Shown: positions 1 through 8,362 of the stretch, piece after piece
Layout: every line of letters starts with the position of its first letter
Position numbering within the stretch: position 1 is the stretch's first letter
Assembly: GCA_036734085.1 (NCBI GenBank)
Contig: DAIMZF010000001.1
Location: 1 to 64,000, forward strand
Length of the DNA: 64,000 nt
Reading direction: 5' to 3'
Source of the DNA: J038 sp036734085
GTDB lineage: Bacteria > Chloroflexota > Anaerolineae > Aggregatilineales > Phototrophicaceae
The notes under the pieces: generated by a model
What the model was told of the DNA's origin: nothing
Databases searched by the model: none
Seen by the model: the letters and a program-made list of their open reading frames with translations, nothing else
Translations under genes and position numbers: made by a program

Positions 1-154
1 GGGCGAACGTGATGATATTAGCGAGTGGTGGGAAGCTACGTCTTCTTGGTTTGGGTACGTATTGCCGTTCCAGCAGGCGCACATAGGGGTGACGGTGCGG
101 GCGCTCATCATTTAAGGCTTTCCACATCCGCCAGAACATGAAGTAAGAAATCAT
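1..154 (-). CDS. Membrane-associated protein, N-terminal fragment (cut by window edge)
   Basis: I see an open frame starting at an ATG whose last bases overlap the TGA of the upstream gene (ATGA, 151-154) and running off the left edge, so only about 51 residues are visible. The N-terminus (MISYFMFWRMWKAL...) resembles the N-terminus of the upstream membrane protein (MMMFRIWGAL...), including a basic, Pro-containing stretch afterwards. I infer a paralogous membrane protein translated by coupling. No family is recognised and the function is unknown. Confidence 0.55.
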   Translation of the reverse strand, partial: MISYFMFWRMWKALNDERPHRHPYVRLLERQYVPKPRRRSFPPLANIITFA

Positions 155-1158
155 AGCGCCCGCCGGGTGATGACTGACATTAGTTGCCGGGATAAAAGCT
201 GATGAACTCGTCCTTTGCTTATGCCCACATGCGTGATGCGGTCAAACATCTCTACATCCGCCTGGTTAGCAATCAGGAAGACCGTCCACAACACACTCAG
301 GAGTATTTCTCGTATGATGGATAACAAAACAAGAGTAAGTATGCTAATGAGCAGATACGACCATCCACCCAAAAGCCAGATGAAAAAGGGCAGAAGCAGA
401 AACATCAGCAGGGCAACCGTTAAATAGACGCCGACTTGCGCGATAAAAAACAGGCTGAGTACGACGTTCTGACTGCTGGAATCCGCACGAGTATAGCGTG
501 GGGCTGTCATGCCAATCAAACAGCCTACATTGGCAGAATTGATGAATTCCATCCCCCAAATCAACGCAACACAAAGCGCCGCAAGCAAGTTTGCGGTAAT
601 GCCCAGCATGGGGCCGTCTTCCGTAACAAGGCTGAAGGTAATGCCATATAGCAATGGGACAGACAGGAACGAGACGATGAACAGGAAGATGCCGCGCGCG
701 ATGTGCCGGATGCGGCGCAGATGTTCCCGCCCGTGCAATGTCAGGCTACATAGCGCCCATGTGACTCCTTCAAAGCCGTAGTTTGTCAGGCCGAGTAGGA
801 TATAGCGGCCTTGCCGAATCTCGTTAACGATGGTGGCATTAACGGCAATGGCGCACATCAAGCCATAGATATTGCCTAACAGGATGAACAACACCGGTAA
901 AAAAGCCGCGATGACCATCATCGGCACGAATAAAGCGAGGGAAAAAATCACCCAGAAGCCGAATACAAGTCCGCCCACGACGACCAGCACCGCGCCACCG
1001 ATAATGAGCTTTTTTTCGTTGTGGGCGAGCCATGCCTTTAGGCGTTGCATCCGTTGGGCTAAGGGCGAATTGGGCGGCTTCCAGATGCCTGCGCGTTGAA
1101 AAAGTGGATGCGCGACAAATGGCCGCATCAACGCCCCCCAGATGCGAAACATCATCAT
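151..1158 (-). CDS. Polytopic membrane protein of unknown function
   Basis: About 335 residues. After a basic N-terminal segment there is a pair of hydrophobic segments (about 52-105), then three further hydrophobic regions (about 160-215, 235-265 and 265-300), giving roughly seven or eight membrane spans and a cytoplasmic-looking basic C-terminus. I chose the ATG at 1158 because it overlaps the TGA of the preceding gene as ATGA; a GTG at 1173 would give five more residues. It is the middle gene of a minus-strand operon: secreted beta-propeller protein, this protein, and a partial protein with a similar N-terminus. No catalytic motif is visible. It could be a transporter or an ABC-type permease subunit, but nothing decides this. 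Confidence 0.7.
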   Translation of the reverse strand: MMMFRIWGALMRPFVAHPLFQRAGIWKPPNSPLAQRMQRLKAWLAHNEKKLIIGGAVLVVVGGLVFGFWVIFSLALFVPMMVIAAFLPVLFILLGNIYGLMCAIAVNATIVNEIRQGRYILLGLTNYGFEGVTWALCSLTLHGREHLRRIRHIARGIFLFIVSFLSVPLLYGITFSLVTEDGPMLGITANLLAALCVALIWGMEFINSANVGCLIGMTAPRYTRADSSSQNVVLSLFFIAQVGVYLTVALLMFLLLPFFIWLLGGWSYLLISILTLVLLSIIREILLSVLWTVFLIANQADVEMFDRITHVGISKGRVHQLLSRQLMSVITRRAL

Positions 1159-2276
1159 GGGGATAATCCCCACGCGATGACATCCGGGTTATTGTTGACT
1201 GCCGGAACAAGGTCTAGGCTCAGGGTGACGAACACCCCGCTTGCCACATCCAGCGCGATTAAGGCCGTGCTGAACTGCCCGCCCCGAATGGTATCCTGCC
1301 CGCCGAATACAATTTTGCTTCCATCTGGCGACCATACCAAACGGGGTGGGTTGGGCGTGTGGCGCGTGGTGGCGTAATCACAATAAGCGCGGATTTCGCC
1401 CGTTTCTACTTCCAGGATGTGCAATTGTGCCGCGCCGATGTCGGTCTCAATATCCACCCCCTCACGTGGCATGACCCAGAACGCCAGCAGACTGCCATCT
1501 GGTGACCAACTGAGGCCGCTTGGCGATAAACCGTTGATGCGAACCGCGCCGTAAGTGGCGGTAAAATCTGTGGTGCGTGTGGGGGCTTCGTCGCCGGGTT
1601 GGATGAGGAAAATCTCTCCGCCGCGCCGGAAGTTGTCGTCATGTTCTCCGCGCCCGACAAATGCCAGATACGCGCCATCTGGCGACCACGCCGCCGCGTT
1701 GAAGTATGGCTCATCCGCGCCTAGCAGTACACCGACTCCTTCGCCGCCTGTGTCGATTAATTGGCGCACAAAGGCAAGGTCATCATCGGCGGTGATGGTC
1801 ATGCCCCAGTAACCGCCCGGCTGGACGTTGACCAACCCACGCACGTTAAGCGGCTCTCTTTCTTCTGTGCCCAACGTTAGCAAATATGGCGCGTTACGCT
1901 CCGACCACACCAGCAGGCGGTTGTCCGACCACCATTCGACTTCTGTCGCGTTGTTGATGATGACCCGTCGATTGCCGCCGTTAAGCCACATCGCACCCAC
2001 CGCTCCCTGAATGTTATCCCGATAGGTGATAGACCTTGCATCCGGCGAAAGATGACAATTTGTGCCGCACGGGGCGCTGTTATCAATGGGGTAACGTGTG
2101 TTGCGCGCGATGTCATACGCCCACATTGTTTCACGGCTCCATGTGGTGAGGATGATACCCTGCGGCGTGAAGTCCGCCGGGCGGGGCTGTAAGCCATCCC
2201 CCGTGCAGACTTGCTCAATGGGGGCAGAAACCCCCGCCAATAACGTTATAATCCATAGCAGTAAATTTGTTATCAT
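1155..2276 (-). CDS. Secreted TolB/WD40-like beta-propeller protein
   Basis: The predicted product has about 373 residues. It begins with a hydrophobic signal segment (MITNLLLWIITLLAGVSAP). It then carries repeated blades with the TolB/PD40 signature, for example WSPDGAYLAF, WSPDGSLLAF, WSPDGSKIVF and the weaker LSPDARSITY. Such propellers serve as protein- or ligand-binding platforms outside the membrane. The frame extends 27 codons upstream to 2357, but the later ATG directly precedes the signal-like segment and is preferred. It is the first gene of the minus operon with the two membrane proteins, so it may be their extracytoplasmic partner (inference). Confidence 0.75.
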   Translation of the reverse strand: MITNLLLWIITLLAGVSAPIEQVCTGDGLQPRPADFTPQGIILTTWSRETMWAYDIARNTRYPIDNSAPCGTNCHLSPDARSITYRDNIQGAVGAMWLNGGNRRVIINNATEVEWWSDNRLLVWSERNAPYLLTLGTEEREPLNVRGLVNVQPGGYWGMTITADDDLAFVRQLIDTGGEGVGVLLGADEPYFNAAAWSPDGAYLAFVGRGEHDDNFRRGGEIFLIQPGDEAPTRTTDFTATYGAVRINGLSPSGLSWSPDGSLLAFWVMPREGVDIETDIGAAQLHILEVETGEIRAYCDYATTRHTPNPPRLVWSPDGSKIVFGGQDTIRGGQFSTALIALDVASGVFVTLSLDLVPAVNNNPDVIAWGLSP

Positions 2277-2384
2277 AACTATAGCATAACGCACCCTGTC
2301 GCATTTGGGGTAGAGCGTATTCTGTATCTTGGCGATAACGCTAAATTGCATTATCATCCCGCCGGGTTAGGGAAAAGATAACGT

Positions 2385-3353
2385 ATGAACGACACATATC
2401 AAACAGGGTTGCTTTCTGTCATTATTCCACACTGGAACGCGAAACAATTTTTGCCAGACTGCCTCAACGCACTCTACACACAGACGTACCCGCATATTGA
2501 AATTATCATCGTGGATAACGGCTCGTCGGATGGCTCGCAAGCTTATGTCAAAGCAGAACATCCCGGTGTGAGGCTCATCGAAGTGGGCTATAATTCCGGC
2601 TTTACGGGGGCGTGCAACACAGGGCTAAAGGCCGCACAGGGGGAATATCTGTGCCTGCTGAACAACGACACTGAAGTTAAGCCGGATTGGGCGCAGGCGG
2701 TGGTCGATGCTTTTGAGCGCGATGTGCAAATTGGCAGTGTCGCCAGCAAGATGCTGTTATTCCAGAAGCGCGACCACATCCACACCGCCGGAGATTACTT
2801 CACTACAGATGGCGAAGCGGGAAATCGGGGGGTGTGGGAAAAAGACACGGGGCAATATGACCACGAGGAATTTGTCTTTGGGGCCTGTGGTGGTTCTTCC
2901 ACTTATCGCCGTGCCATGCTGGATGAAATCGGCTTGTTGGATGATGACTTCTTCTTCCTGCTGGAAGATATTGATTTAGCGTGGCGGGCACAATTGGCCG
3001 GATGGCGGTGTCTTTACACGCCCCATGCTATCGTGTACCATCACCTATCAGCGACAGGTGGCGGCAAGACCGCGAGTTACTACAACGGAAGAAATCTGAT
3101 TTTCGTACTGGTTAAAAACCTGCCGCTGGAATTATGGCGCAAATATCGCTGGCAGATTATCCGGCGGCAGTGGCGCATTTTTGCGGACGCGCTCCGTGCA
3201 TGGCGCGGAGAATCGGCGCGTGCCCGTCTGCGTGGGATGTGGGCGGGGGTGCGTGGCCTGCCGAAGATGCTCCGCAAACGCCGCGAGATTCAGCCGATGC
3301 GCCGCGTGCCGATAGAGGCCATCGACGCCTTGCTGACACCGCGTGCAGATTAA
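2385..3353 (+). CDS. Family 2 glycosyltransferase (rhamnosyltransferase-like)
   Basis: 322 residues with a GT-A fold signature: VDNGSSDG at 43-50 (nucleotide binding), LNND at 92-95 in the place of the metal-binding DxD, and the acceptor-side EDIDLAWR at 194-201. It resembles the GT2 enzymes that add sugars in O-antigen and exopolysaccharide synthesis. There is no signal peptide; the basic C-terminal 80 residues could lie on the membrane. It opens a plus-strand group of three glycosyltransferases interrupted only by rnhB. Sugar specificity cannot be read from sequence; the rmlB and rmlD genes elsewhere in the window make a rhamnosyl donor possible but unproven. Confidence 0.88.
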   Translation: MNDTYQTGLLSVIIPHWNAKQFLPDCLNALYTQTYPHIEIIIVDNGSSDGSQAYVKAEHPGVRLIEVGYNSGFTGACNTGLKAAQGEYLCLLNNDTEVKPDWAQAVVDAFERDVQIGSVASKMLLFQKRDHIHTAGDYFTTDGEAGNRGVWEKDTGQYDHEEFVFGACGGSSTYRRAMLDEIGLLDDDFFFLLEDIDLAWRAQLAGWRCLYTPHAIVYHHLSATGGGKTASYYNGRNLIFVLVKNLPLELWRKYRWQIIRRQWRIFADALRAWRGESARARLRGMWAGVRGLPKMLRKRREIQPMRRVPIEAIDALLTPRAD

Positions 3354-3398
3354 AAATGCGCGCTTAGGGACTACTACAACACCCATTTGGGGGATTAA

Positions 3399-4154
3399 AT
3401 GACTTTTGATGCGAACAAGCGCCCTGTGTTATCGTTGGTTATCCCTGCATACAACGAAGCCGACGAAGACCGCCTGCCAGAGAGCCTGACCCATATTACT
3501 GCGTTTGTGTTGTCACAAACCCAGCCTATTGAAGTGGTTATCGTCAACAACAACAGCACGGACGGCACACTCCAAATTGCGGAAGATGCGGCGGCGGAAT
3601 TTCCGTTTATCCGTGTTTTGACGGAATCCCAACAGGGCAAAGGCGCGGCAGTCCGCACAGGCATGATGGCCGCACACGGAGAATATTTGTTCATCTGTGA
3701 TGCGGATTTGTCCATGCCGATTGAAGAAGTCAATAAATTTTTGCCGCCTATCCTCGGTGGCTATGATATTGCGATTGCCAGCCGCGAAGCGCCCGGCTCT
3801 AAGCGGGTGGGCGAGCCGGAGATACGTCATATCATGGGGCGTGTGTTTAACTTCATCGTGCGTGTGATTGCGGTACGTGGCCTGCAAGATACACAATGCG
3901 GCTTTAAGTGCTTCCGGCGCGATGTCGCGTTGGAGCTTTTCCCATTGCAGACCATCGACGGATGGGCGTTTGATGTTGAACTGCTATTCATCGCGCAACG
4001 TCGCAAATTCCAGATTATCGAAGTGCCGATTACATGGTATTACAAAGACCATTCCAAAATTAAGCCGCTCTCTGATTCCATCAAAATGCTGATTGAAACC
4101 CTGAAAATCCGTATCAATGGATGGCGAGGCCGCTATGACCGCCCGCAAGGATAA
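3399..4154 (+). CDS. Family 2 glycosyltransferase, polyprenyl-phosphate sugar synthase type
   Basis: 251 residues. Motifs match the dolichyl-phosphate glucosyl/mannosyltransferase group: a start motif SLVIPAYNE at 12-20, QGKGAAVRTGM at 79-89, the metal-binding DAD at 101-103, DTQCGFKCFRRD at 164-175 and FDVELL at 191-196. The enzyme would move a sugar from a nucleotide donor to a polyprenyl phosphate on the inner membrane face. Unlike GtrB-type relatives it has no C-terminal membrane helices, so it is the short, ALG5/DPM1-like form. The usual VDDGSTDG is VNNNSTDG here. It lies 45 bases after the preceding glycosyltransferase and just ahead of rnhB. Confidence 0.85.
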   Translation: MTFDANKRPVLSLVIPAYNEADEDRLPESLTHITAFVLSQTQPIEVVIVNNNSTDGTLQIAEDAAAEFPFIRVLTESQQGKGAAVRTGMMAAHGEYLFICDADLSMPIEEVNKFLPPILGGYDIAIASREAPGSKRVGEPEIRHIMGRVFNFIVRVIAVRGLQDTQCGFKCFRRDVALELFPLQTIDGWAFDVELLFIAQRRKFQIIEVPITWYYKDHSKIKPLSDSIKMLIETLKIRINGWRGRYDRPQG

Positions 4155-4164
4155 GACCGCCAGT

Positions 4165-4806
4165 ATGGAAAATGAAACTGCTCTGCACGCGCAAGGCTTC
4201 CGGTTTATCGTCGGGCTGGATGAAGCGGGCTATGGGGCGTGGGCTGGGCCGGTGGTCGCGGGGGCGGTATGCCTACCTGCTGATGTGGATGTTACCCATG
4301 CTTTAGCCGGTGTGCGTGATAGCAAACAGATGACCCGCCTGCAACGCGAAAAATTGTTCACGCAAATTCAGCACACAGCTATCACATGGGGGGTGGGGCA
4401 AGGCACACAAGCCGAGATTGACACCAATGGCCTGCGTACCGCTACGCGCATGGCGCTCAGCCGGGCTTTGCAGGATGCCATCCAACGCCAACCGGGATTT
4501 ATCCCGGATTGCCTGTTGTTTGATGGACTGGGTGTATCAGAGCCAATCTATACCTGCTATGTACAGAATATCAAATATGGGGATACGCTTTCTTTGAGCA
4601 TTGCGGCGGCCAGCGTGTTAGCAAAGGTCTGCCGGGACGCCCACATGCATGAACTGGAAGAAGAATTGCCCGGTTACGGCTTCGGCCAGCACAAAGGCTA
4701 TGGCACAGCCATGCACCGTGCCGCCCTGCAAGAACGCGGTGTGTCGCCTGTGCATCGCCGCACCTATAAGCCCATCCAACAATTGCTGGAAGGTAATTCC
4801 GCGTGA
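4165..4806 (+). CDS. rnhB: Ribonuclease HII
   Basis: 213 residues from the chosen ATG. Upstream in-frame ATGs at 4117 and 4135 would overlap the preceding gene. The enzyme nicks RNA-DNA hybrids and single ribonucleotides in DNA. Catalytic acidic residues are visible: D19 and E20 in VGLDEAG, D120 in LLFDG and D158 in KVCRD. The SIAAASVLAK and YGFGQHKGYG motifs are intact. One oddity is the GRG motif that normally follows DEAG, which reads GYG (residues 22-24). The gene sits between glycosyltransferases; its stop overlaps the next gene's GTG start (GTGA). Confidence 0.93.
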   Translation: MENETALHAQGFRFIVGLDEAGYGAWAGPVVAGAVCLPADVDVTHALAGVRDSKQMTRLQREKLFTQIQHTAITWGVGQGTQAEIDTNGLRTATRMALSRALQDAIQRQPGFIPDCLLFDGLGVSEPIYTCYVQNIKYGDTLSLSIAAASVLAKVCRDAHMHELEEELPGYGFGQHKGYGTAMHRAALQERGVSPVHRRTYKPIQQLLEGNSA

Positions 4807-5882
4807 CGCTGGCACTGGTACACGATTGGCTGAATCAAATCGGCGGGGCGGAAGATGTCCTGGATGTGCTTGTGAGTATGTTCCCGGATGCGCCCATCTA
4901 CACCAGTATTTACGCGCCGGATGTAATGCCAGCGCATTATAAAACGTGGGACATCCGCACACGCTGGATTGATAAAATGCCTGCTATCCACCGCAAGCAT
5001 CAACCCTACCTGCCGCTTTATCCGGTGGCGTGGGGCGGGCTAGATTTATCCGCGTATGAGATGGTTATCAGCAATAAAAGCGGATTTTGTCATGGCTTCC
5101 AGAAGGGAAATAACACCGTCCACATCTGCTATTGCCTTGCGCCGACGCGCTACGTGTGGCAACTGGACGCTTATATCCAACGTGAGGGGTTAGGTGGCCT
5201 GGCAAGTGCCGCACTGCGCCCGATGGTGAATGGGCTTAAGCGGTGGGATTACCGAGCCGCGCAACGGGTAGACCACTTCATCGCTATTTCAACAGAAATT
5301 CAGGAGCGCATCCGTGCTTATTATGACCGCGATTCGGTAATTATCTACCCGCCCGTAGACACATCCCGCTTTGATGTGCGTGATGTGCAGGTTGAAGATT
5401 ACTATTTGATTGTGTCGCGTCTTATCCCGTATAAGCGGATTGATTTAGCAGTCCAGGCCGCCACACGGCTCAACCTGCCCTTAAAAATTGGTGGCAAGGG
5501 CCGCGACCTGGAGCGATTACAAGCCTTAGCCGGGCCGACAGTAGAGTTTTTGGGGTATGTGCCGGACGAAGACCTGCCACAATTGATGGCAAAATGTAAG
5601 GCGTTTATCTTCCCTGGCTTGGAGGACTTCGGCATTACACCTGTACAGGCACAAGCGGCAGGCCGCCCGGTGATTGCCTATGGCGGCGGCGGCGCGTTGG
5701 ATACAGTGCTTCCGGGTGTCACGGGCGAACACTTCCACGAATTGACGGTTGATAGCTTAGCCGACGTTTTACAGGGCTTCGACGCGACACGCTATCGTCC
5801 TGATGCGCTTCGTGCCCATGCCAGCCAGTTTGACCGCGCTGTTTTCGAGTCACAGTTGCGCGACTTTATCCACAATGTTTAA
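4803..5882 (+). CDS. Family 4 (GT-B) glycosyltransferase
   Basis: 359 residues, starting at a GTG overlapping the rnhB stop. The N-terminal Rossmann half opens with LALVHDWLNQIGGAED. The C-terminal half holds the donor site: IVSRLIPYKRID (about 203-214), GKGRDLERL and the GLEDFGITPVQAQAAG motif (272-287). In the E-X7-E catalytic motif the first Glu (E274) is present but the second position is Gln (Q282). GT4 enzymes retain anomeric configuration and typically add mannose, glucose or related sugars to lipid-linked glycans. The context is the third glycosyltransferase of the cluster. Confidence 0.88.
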   Translation: MTLALVHDWLNQIGGAEDVLDVLVSMFPDAPIYTSIYAPDVMPAHYKTWDIRTRWIDKMPAIHRKHQPYLPLYPVAWGGLDLSAYEMVISNKSGFCHGFQKGNNTVHICYCLAPTRYVWQLDAYIQREGLGGLASAALRPMVNGLKRWDYRAAQRVDHFIAISTEIQERIRAYYDRDSVIIYPPVDTSRFDVRDVQVEDYYLIVSRLIPYKRIDLAVQAATRLNLPLKIGGKGRDLERLQALAGPTVEFLGYVPDEDLPQLMAKCKAFIFPGLEDFGITPVQAQAAGRPVIAYGGGGALDTVLPGVTGEHFHELTVDSLADVLQGFDATRYRPDALRAHASQFDRAVFESQLRDFIHNV

Positions 5883-5894
5883 AGAGGGGCTATC

Positions 5895-6308
5895 ATGATT
5901 AAACGTTTAGGACACATCTGCATCGGGGCAGATAATCTAGCGGAAAGCCTGCATTTTTATTGCAACGTTCTGGGGTTGGAAAAAACGTTCGATTTTACCA
6001 AAAACGGCGAATTATACGGGTTTTATGTGGCAGTGGGCGAAATGACATTTATTGAAGTCTTCACACAGGAAGACGCCGCCAATCATGATCGCCCTATCAT
6101 CAAGCACCTGTGCCTGGAAGTTGAAGACATCGACGATGTTATTGCTCAAGTCCGTGCGCGGGGTGGGGAAATTACCGAGAAGAAAAAGGGTGGCGATGAG
6201 TCCTGGCAGGCGTGGATGACCGACCCAAGCGGTGTATCCATCGAAGTGATGCAATACACCGCCGAGAGTTCGCAACTGACAGGCCGCCCATGCCCGGTAG
6301 ATTGGTAA
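5895..6308 (+). CDS. VOC (glyoxalase/lactoylglutathione lyase-like) metalloprotein
   Basis: 137 residues with two beta-alpha-beta-beta-beta modules. Candidate metal ligands sit at the expected places: H7, E54, H71 and E117 (KRLGHICI, FIEVF, KHLCLEV, SIEVMQ), the two-His, two-Glu set of glyoxalase I. The family also includes epimerases, dioxygenases and resistance proteins, so the substrate is open. The start is supported by AAAGAGGGG upstream. It follows the glycosyltransferase gene by 12 bases, so it is probably cotranscribed, and converges with the next gene. Confidence 0.8.
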   Translation: MIKRLGHICIGADNLAESLHFYCNVLGLEKTFDFTKNGELYGFYVAVGEMTFIEVFTQEDAANHDRPIIKHLCLEVEDIDDVIAQVRARGGEITEKKKGGDESWQAWMTDPSGVSIEVMQYTAESSQLTGRPCPVDW

Positions 6309-6315
6309 TTTAGCG

Positions 6316-7134
6316 CTAACGCGGGTAGATAGCCAGCACCGCCGGGATGACATCCACCGAGACAACGCTATAATTCGCACCTGGCACGGCTATCATCGTG
6401 GAGCGTCCGCCATCCAGTGCAAAAGCATTCACCAAGCCCATATCCGTTGTCGGCAGATAAGTGGCTAATTCCGTGAGAGATAAGCCTAGTACCGGCGTCA
6501 CCATGATGATGACCCGACCTTGTGCGTCCATGCCGATAGCGGTACGGCGGCTGGCTCTGCCATCATCGGAAATCGGCGCGGACTGGCCTTCAATCACCAG
6601 CATGGGGAAGGCTTGCACCGCCTGTTGAATTATTTCTCCGGTCATGTACGGCTGGCGTGTATTGCTACGGATGGCTGGCACGCCATCTGTAACGGTAAAC
6701 ATGCCCCCTCTATCTGTGTAAGGCCAGCCAAAGACCTGCCCATCCTGGATGAGTAACCCGGTGATGTTGTAATTGGGGTCAAAGAAATTTGCATTGATGA
6801 TAAGCGCGGCTTCTGGCAGATTTGCCCGCCATTCCCCGACGGTTAATGGTTGCCCGGCGCGGTAATGAACACGGAAGTCGAACAAGGCCGGGTCAATACG
6901 AAACACAGCTAGCTCCGCTAAGCTATTGCCATTAGGGATATAGCGACGTTGTTCCAAACCGGGCGTTATCATCTGCCATGTGTCCGGGGCGGCGGGGGTA
7001 TCTGTGGATTGCATGGGGGATGGGGGCGCGTTTTGTGCATCTGGCGGCGCATCCGGCAATGGCGCGAGTGTCGGTGGTGGCGCGTTGAGCATACACCCTG
7101 TCAGTAAAAAACACAGTAAAAATAGTCGGCGCAT
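6316..7134 (-). CDS. Phosphodiester glycosidase (NAGPA-domain) lipoprotein
   Basis: 272 residues. The N-terminus is a lipoprotein signal with lipobox LLTGC (Cys14), followed by a Pro/Ala-rich linker to about residue 50. The rest matches the NAGPA/DUF2233 phosphodiester glycosidase domain: AALIINANFFDPN, a GG motif before the central strands, RTAIGMD, and NAFALDGGRSTMIAV near the end. Members remove GlcNAc from phosphodiesters or act on cell-wall teichoic or exopolysaccharide material. It would be anchored outside the cytoplasmic membrane. It is convergent with the VOC gene and divergent from tRNA-Val. Confidence 0.83.
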   Translation of the reverse strand: MRRLFLLCFLLTGCMLNAPPPTLAPLPDAPPDAQNAPPSPMQSTDTPAAPDTWQMITPGLEQRRYIPNGNSLAELAVFRIDPALFDFRVHYRAGQPLTVGEWRANLPEAALIINANFFDPNYNITGLLIQDGQVFGWPYTDRGGMFTVTDGVPAIRSNTRQPYMTGEIIQQAVQAFPMLVIEGQSAPISDDGRASRRTAIGMDAQGRVIIMVTPVLGLSLTELATYLPTTDMGLVNAFALDGGRSTMIAVPGANYSVVSVDVIPAVLAIYPR

Positions 7135-7162
7135 ATTGGGGTTAAATCCTTACTTCGCACAC

Positions 7163-7192
7163 TTGACGATGGTAGATGGTTCATGATATATT
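7163..7192 (+). promoter_or_regulatory. Sigma-70-type promoter of tRNA-Val
   Basis: TTGACG (7163-7168), an 18-base spacer and TATATT (7187-7192). Each hexamer matches the consensus at five of six positions. The predicted start near 7200 lies about 17 bases before the tRNA. Confidence 0.62.
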
Positions 7193-7216
7193 TTCAAGCA
7201 CGGACTTTATTAACAA

Positions 7217-7290
<74 letters not shown>

Positions 7291-7299
7291 CAAAAACAC

Positions 7300-7324
7300 A
7301 AGCGACTTATCCGGTCGCTTTTTT
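7300..7324 (+). terminator. Intrinsic terminator after tRNA-Val
   Basis: Perfect stem AAGCGAC (7300-7306) / GTCGCTT (7314-7320) with a 7-base loop, running straight into a T tract. It lies 10 bases after the tRNA. Confidence 0.85.
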
Positions 7325-7450
7325 GTTGCCTCAAGCTCTACAGCCCATAAGCCAATAAACCAACGCTTCCCCAACAAACGTATTAAAGAATTAACGCTTG
7401 TTCATAAGCCTAAACAATTTATTCAGGTAGGCTTGCGTTATCATGAAGAC

Positions 7451-8074
7451 ATGATGATTGATATTACGCGAACCATCCAACCTGATACTGCTGTGTGGCC
7501 GGGTGATGCCCATTACAGCGCGCAGACTGCATTGAGCATCCAGCAGGGCGCGTCGGTTAACCTGACGACAATCACGCTAAGTCCTCATACGGCCACCCAT
7601 GCGGATGCTTACTTCCACTACCTAGCGGACGGCGCACACCCGGCGGCTATGTCCTTAATGCCTTACATCGGGCGGGCGCGGGTCGTCACAGTGACGAAAC
7701 GTGACGGTGCGCTGATGCCGGACGACTTCGCTCATACGGATTTCTCCGGCGTGGAGCGTGTCCTCATCCACAGTCACGTCAGTGACCTGGCGGATGACCA
7801 ATGGCCGACGGAATTTCCTTATTTGAGCGTGCCGCTTATTAAGCATCTGGCGGATTACGGCGTCGTGCTGATTGGGCTGGATTCGCCCTCTGTTGATGCG
7901 TTTGATAGTCAGGATTTGCCCTGTCACCGCGCTATTCAGGCGGCAGGCATGGTTAACCTGGAACTGTTGAATTTGCGCGGTGTCGTGGATAGTGACTATG
8001 AGCTTATCGCGCTTCCTTTGAAGTTGGATTTGGCCTGTGGCTCTCCCGTGCGGGCGGTGTTGCGGGCATTATAA
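7451..8074 (+). CDS. Cyclase family protein (kynurenine formamidase-like)
   Basis: About 207 residues from the ATG at 7451; an in-frame TTG at 7433 would add six. The metal-binding signature HxGTHxDxxxH of the KynB/cyclase family appears as HTATHADAYFH (H46, H50, D52, H56), with Ala in place of the usual Gly. WPGD at 16-19 and GLDSPSVDAFDSQDLPCH (about 146-163) are also family features. Known members hydrolyse N-formylkynurenine or related amides and lactones using zinc or manganese. No other tryptophan catabolism gene is nearby, so the physiological substrate is undetermined. A small membrane-protein gene follows after 15 bases. Confidence 0.82.
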   Translation: MMIDITRTIQPDTAVWPGDAHYSAQTALSIQQGASVNLTTITLSPHTATHADAYFHYLADGAHPAAMSLMPYIGRARVVTVTKRDGALMPDDFAHTDFSGVERVLIHSHVSDLADDQWPTEFPYLSVPLIKHLADYGVVLIGLDSPSVDAFDSQDLPCHRAIQAAGMVNLELLNLRGVVDSDYELIALPLKLDLACGSPVRAVLRAL

Positions 8075-8089
8075 TTGTGAGGTGACACA

Positions 8090-8362
8090 ATGGGTATTTC
8101 AGAACTTTTCTTCTTTAGCTTAAACGCGCTCACGCTAACAGCGATCTATCTGGGCGTGCGTCGGGAACTCGCGCCGGTTGGCTTTATCGCCGCGATGGGT
8201 ATTGTGGTGAGCGTGATTACCATGATGCTGTTTTTATCTCAACGGGTGGAAGTCCTGTTGCAAGCCATCATCTTTGGCTTGATATTGGGTGCGGTAATGG
8301 CAATTGCCACCCTGATGACCGCTTGGTACTTCCACACGCAAGAACGCAAAGCCAGTAGTTAA
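8090..8362 (+). CDS. Small membrane protein of unknown function
   Basis: 90 residues, nearly all hydrophobic, with three predicted helices (about 5-22, 28-48 and 55-80) and a short charged tail (HTQERKASS). A ribosome site GAGGTGA precedes the ATG. It lies 15 bases after the cyclase gene and is likely cotranscribed. Its stop overlaps that of the convergent wzz-like gene in the palindrome TTAA. No family is recognised. Confidence 0.6.
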   Translation: MGISELFFFSLNALTLTAIYLGVRRELAPVGFIAAMGIVVSVITMMLFLSQRVEVLLQAIIFGLILGAVMAIATLMTAWYFHTQERKASS

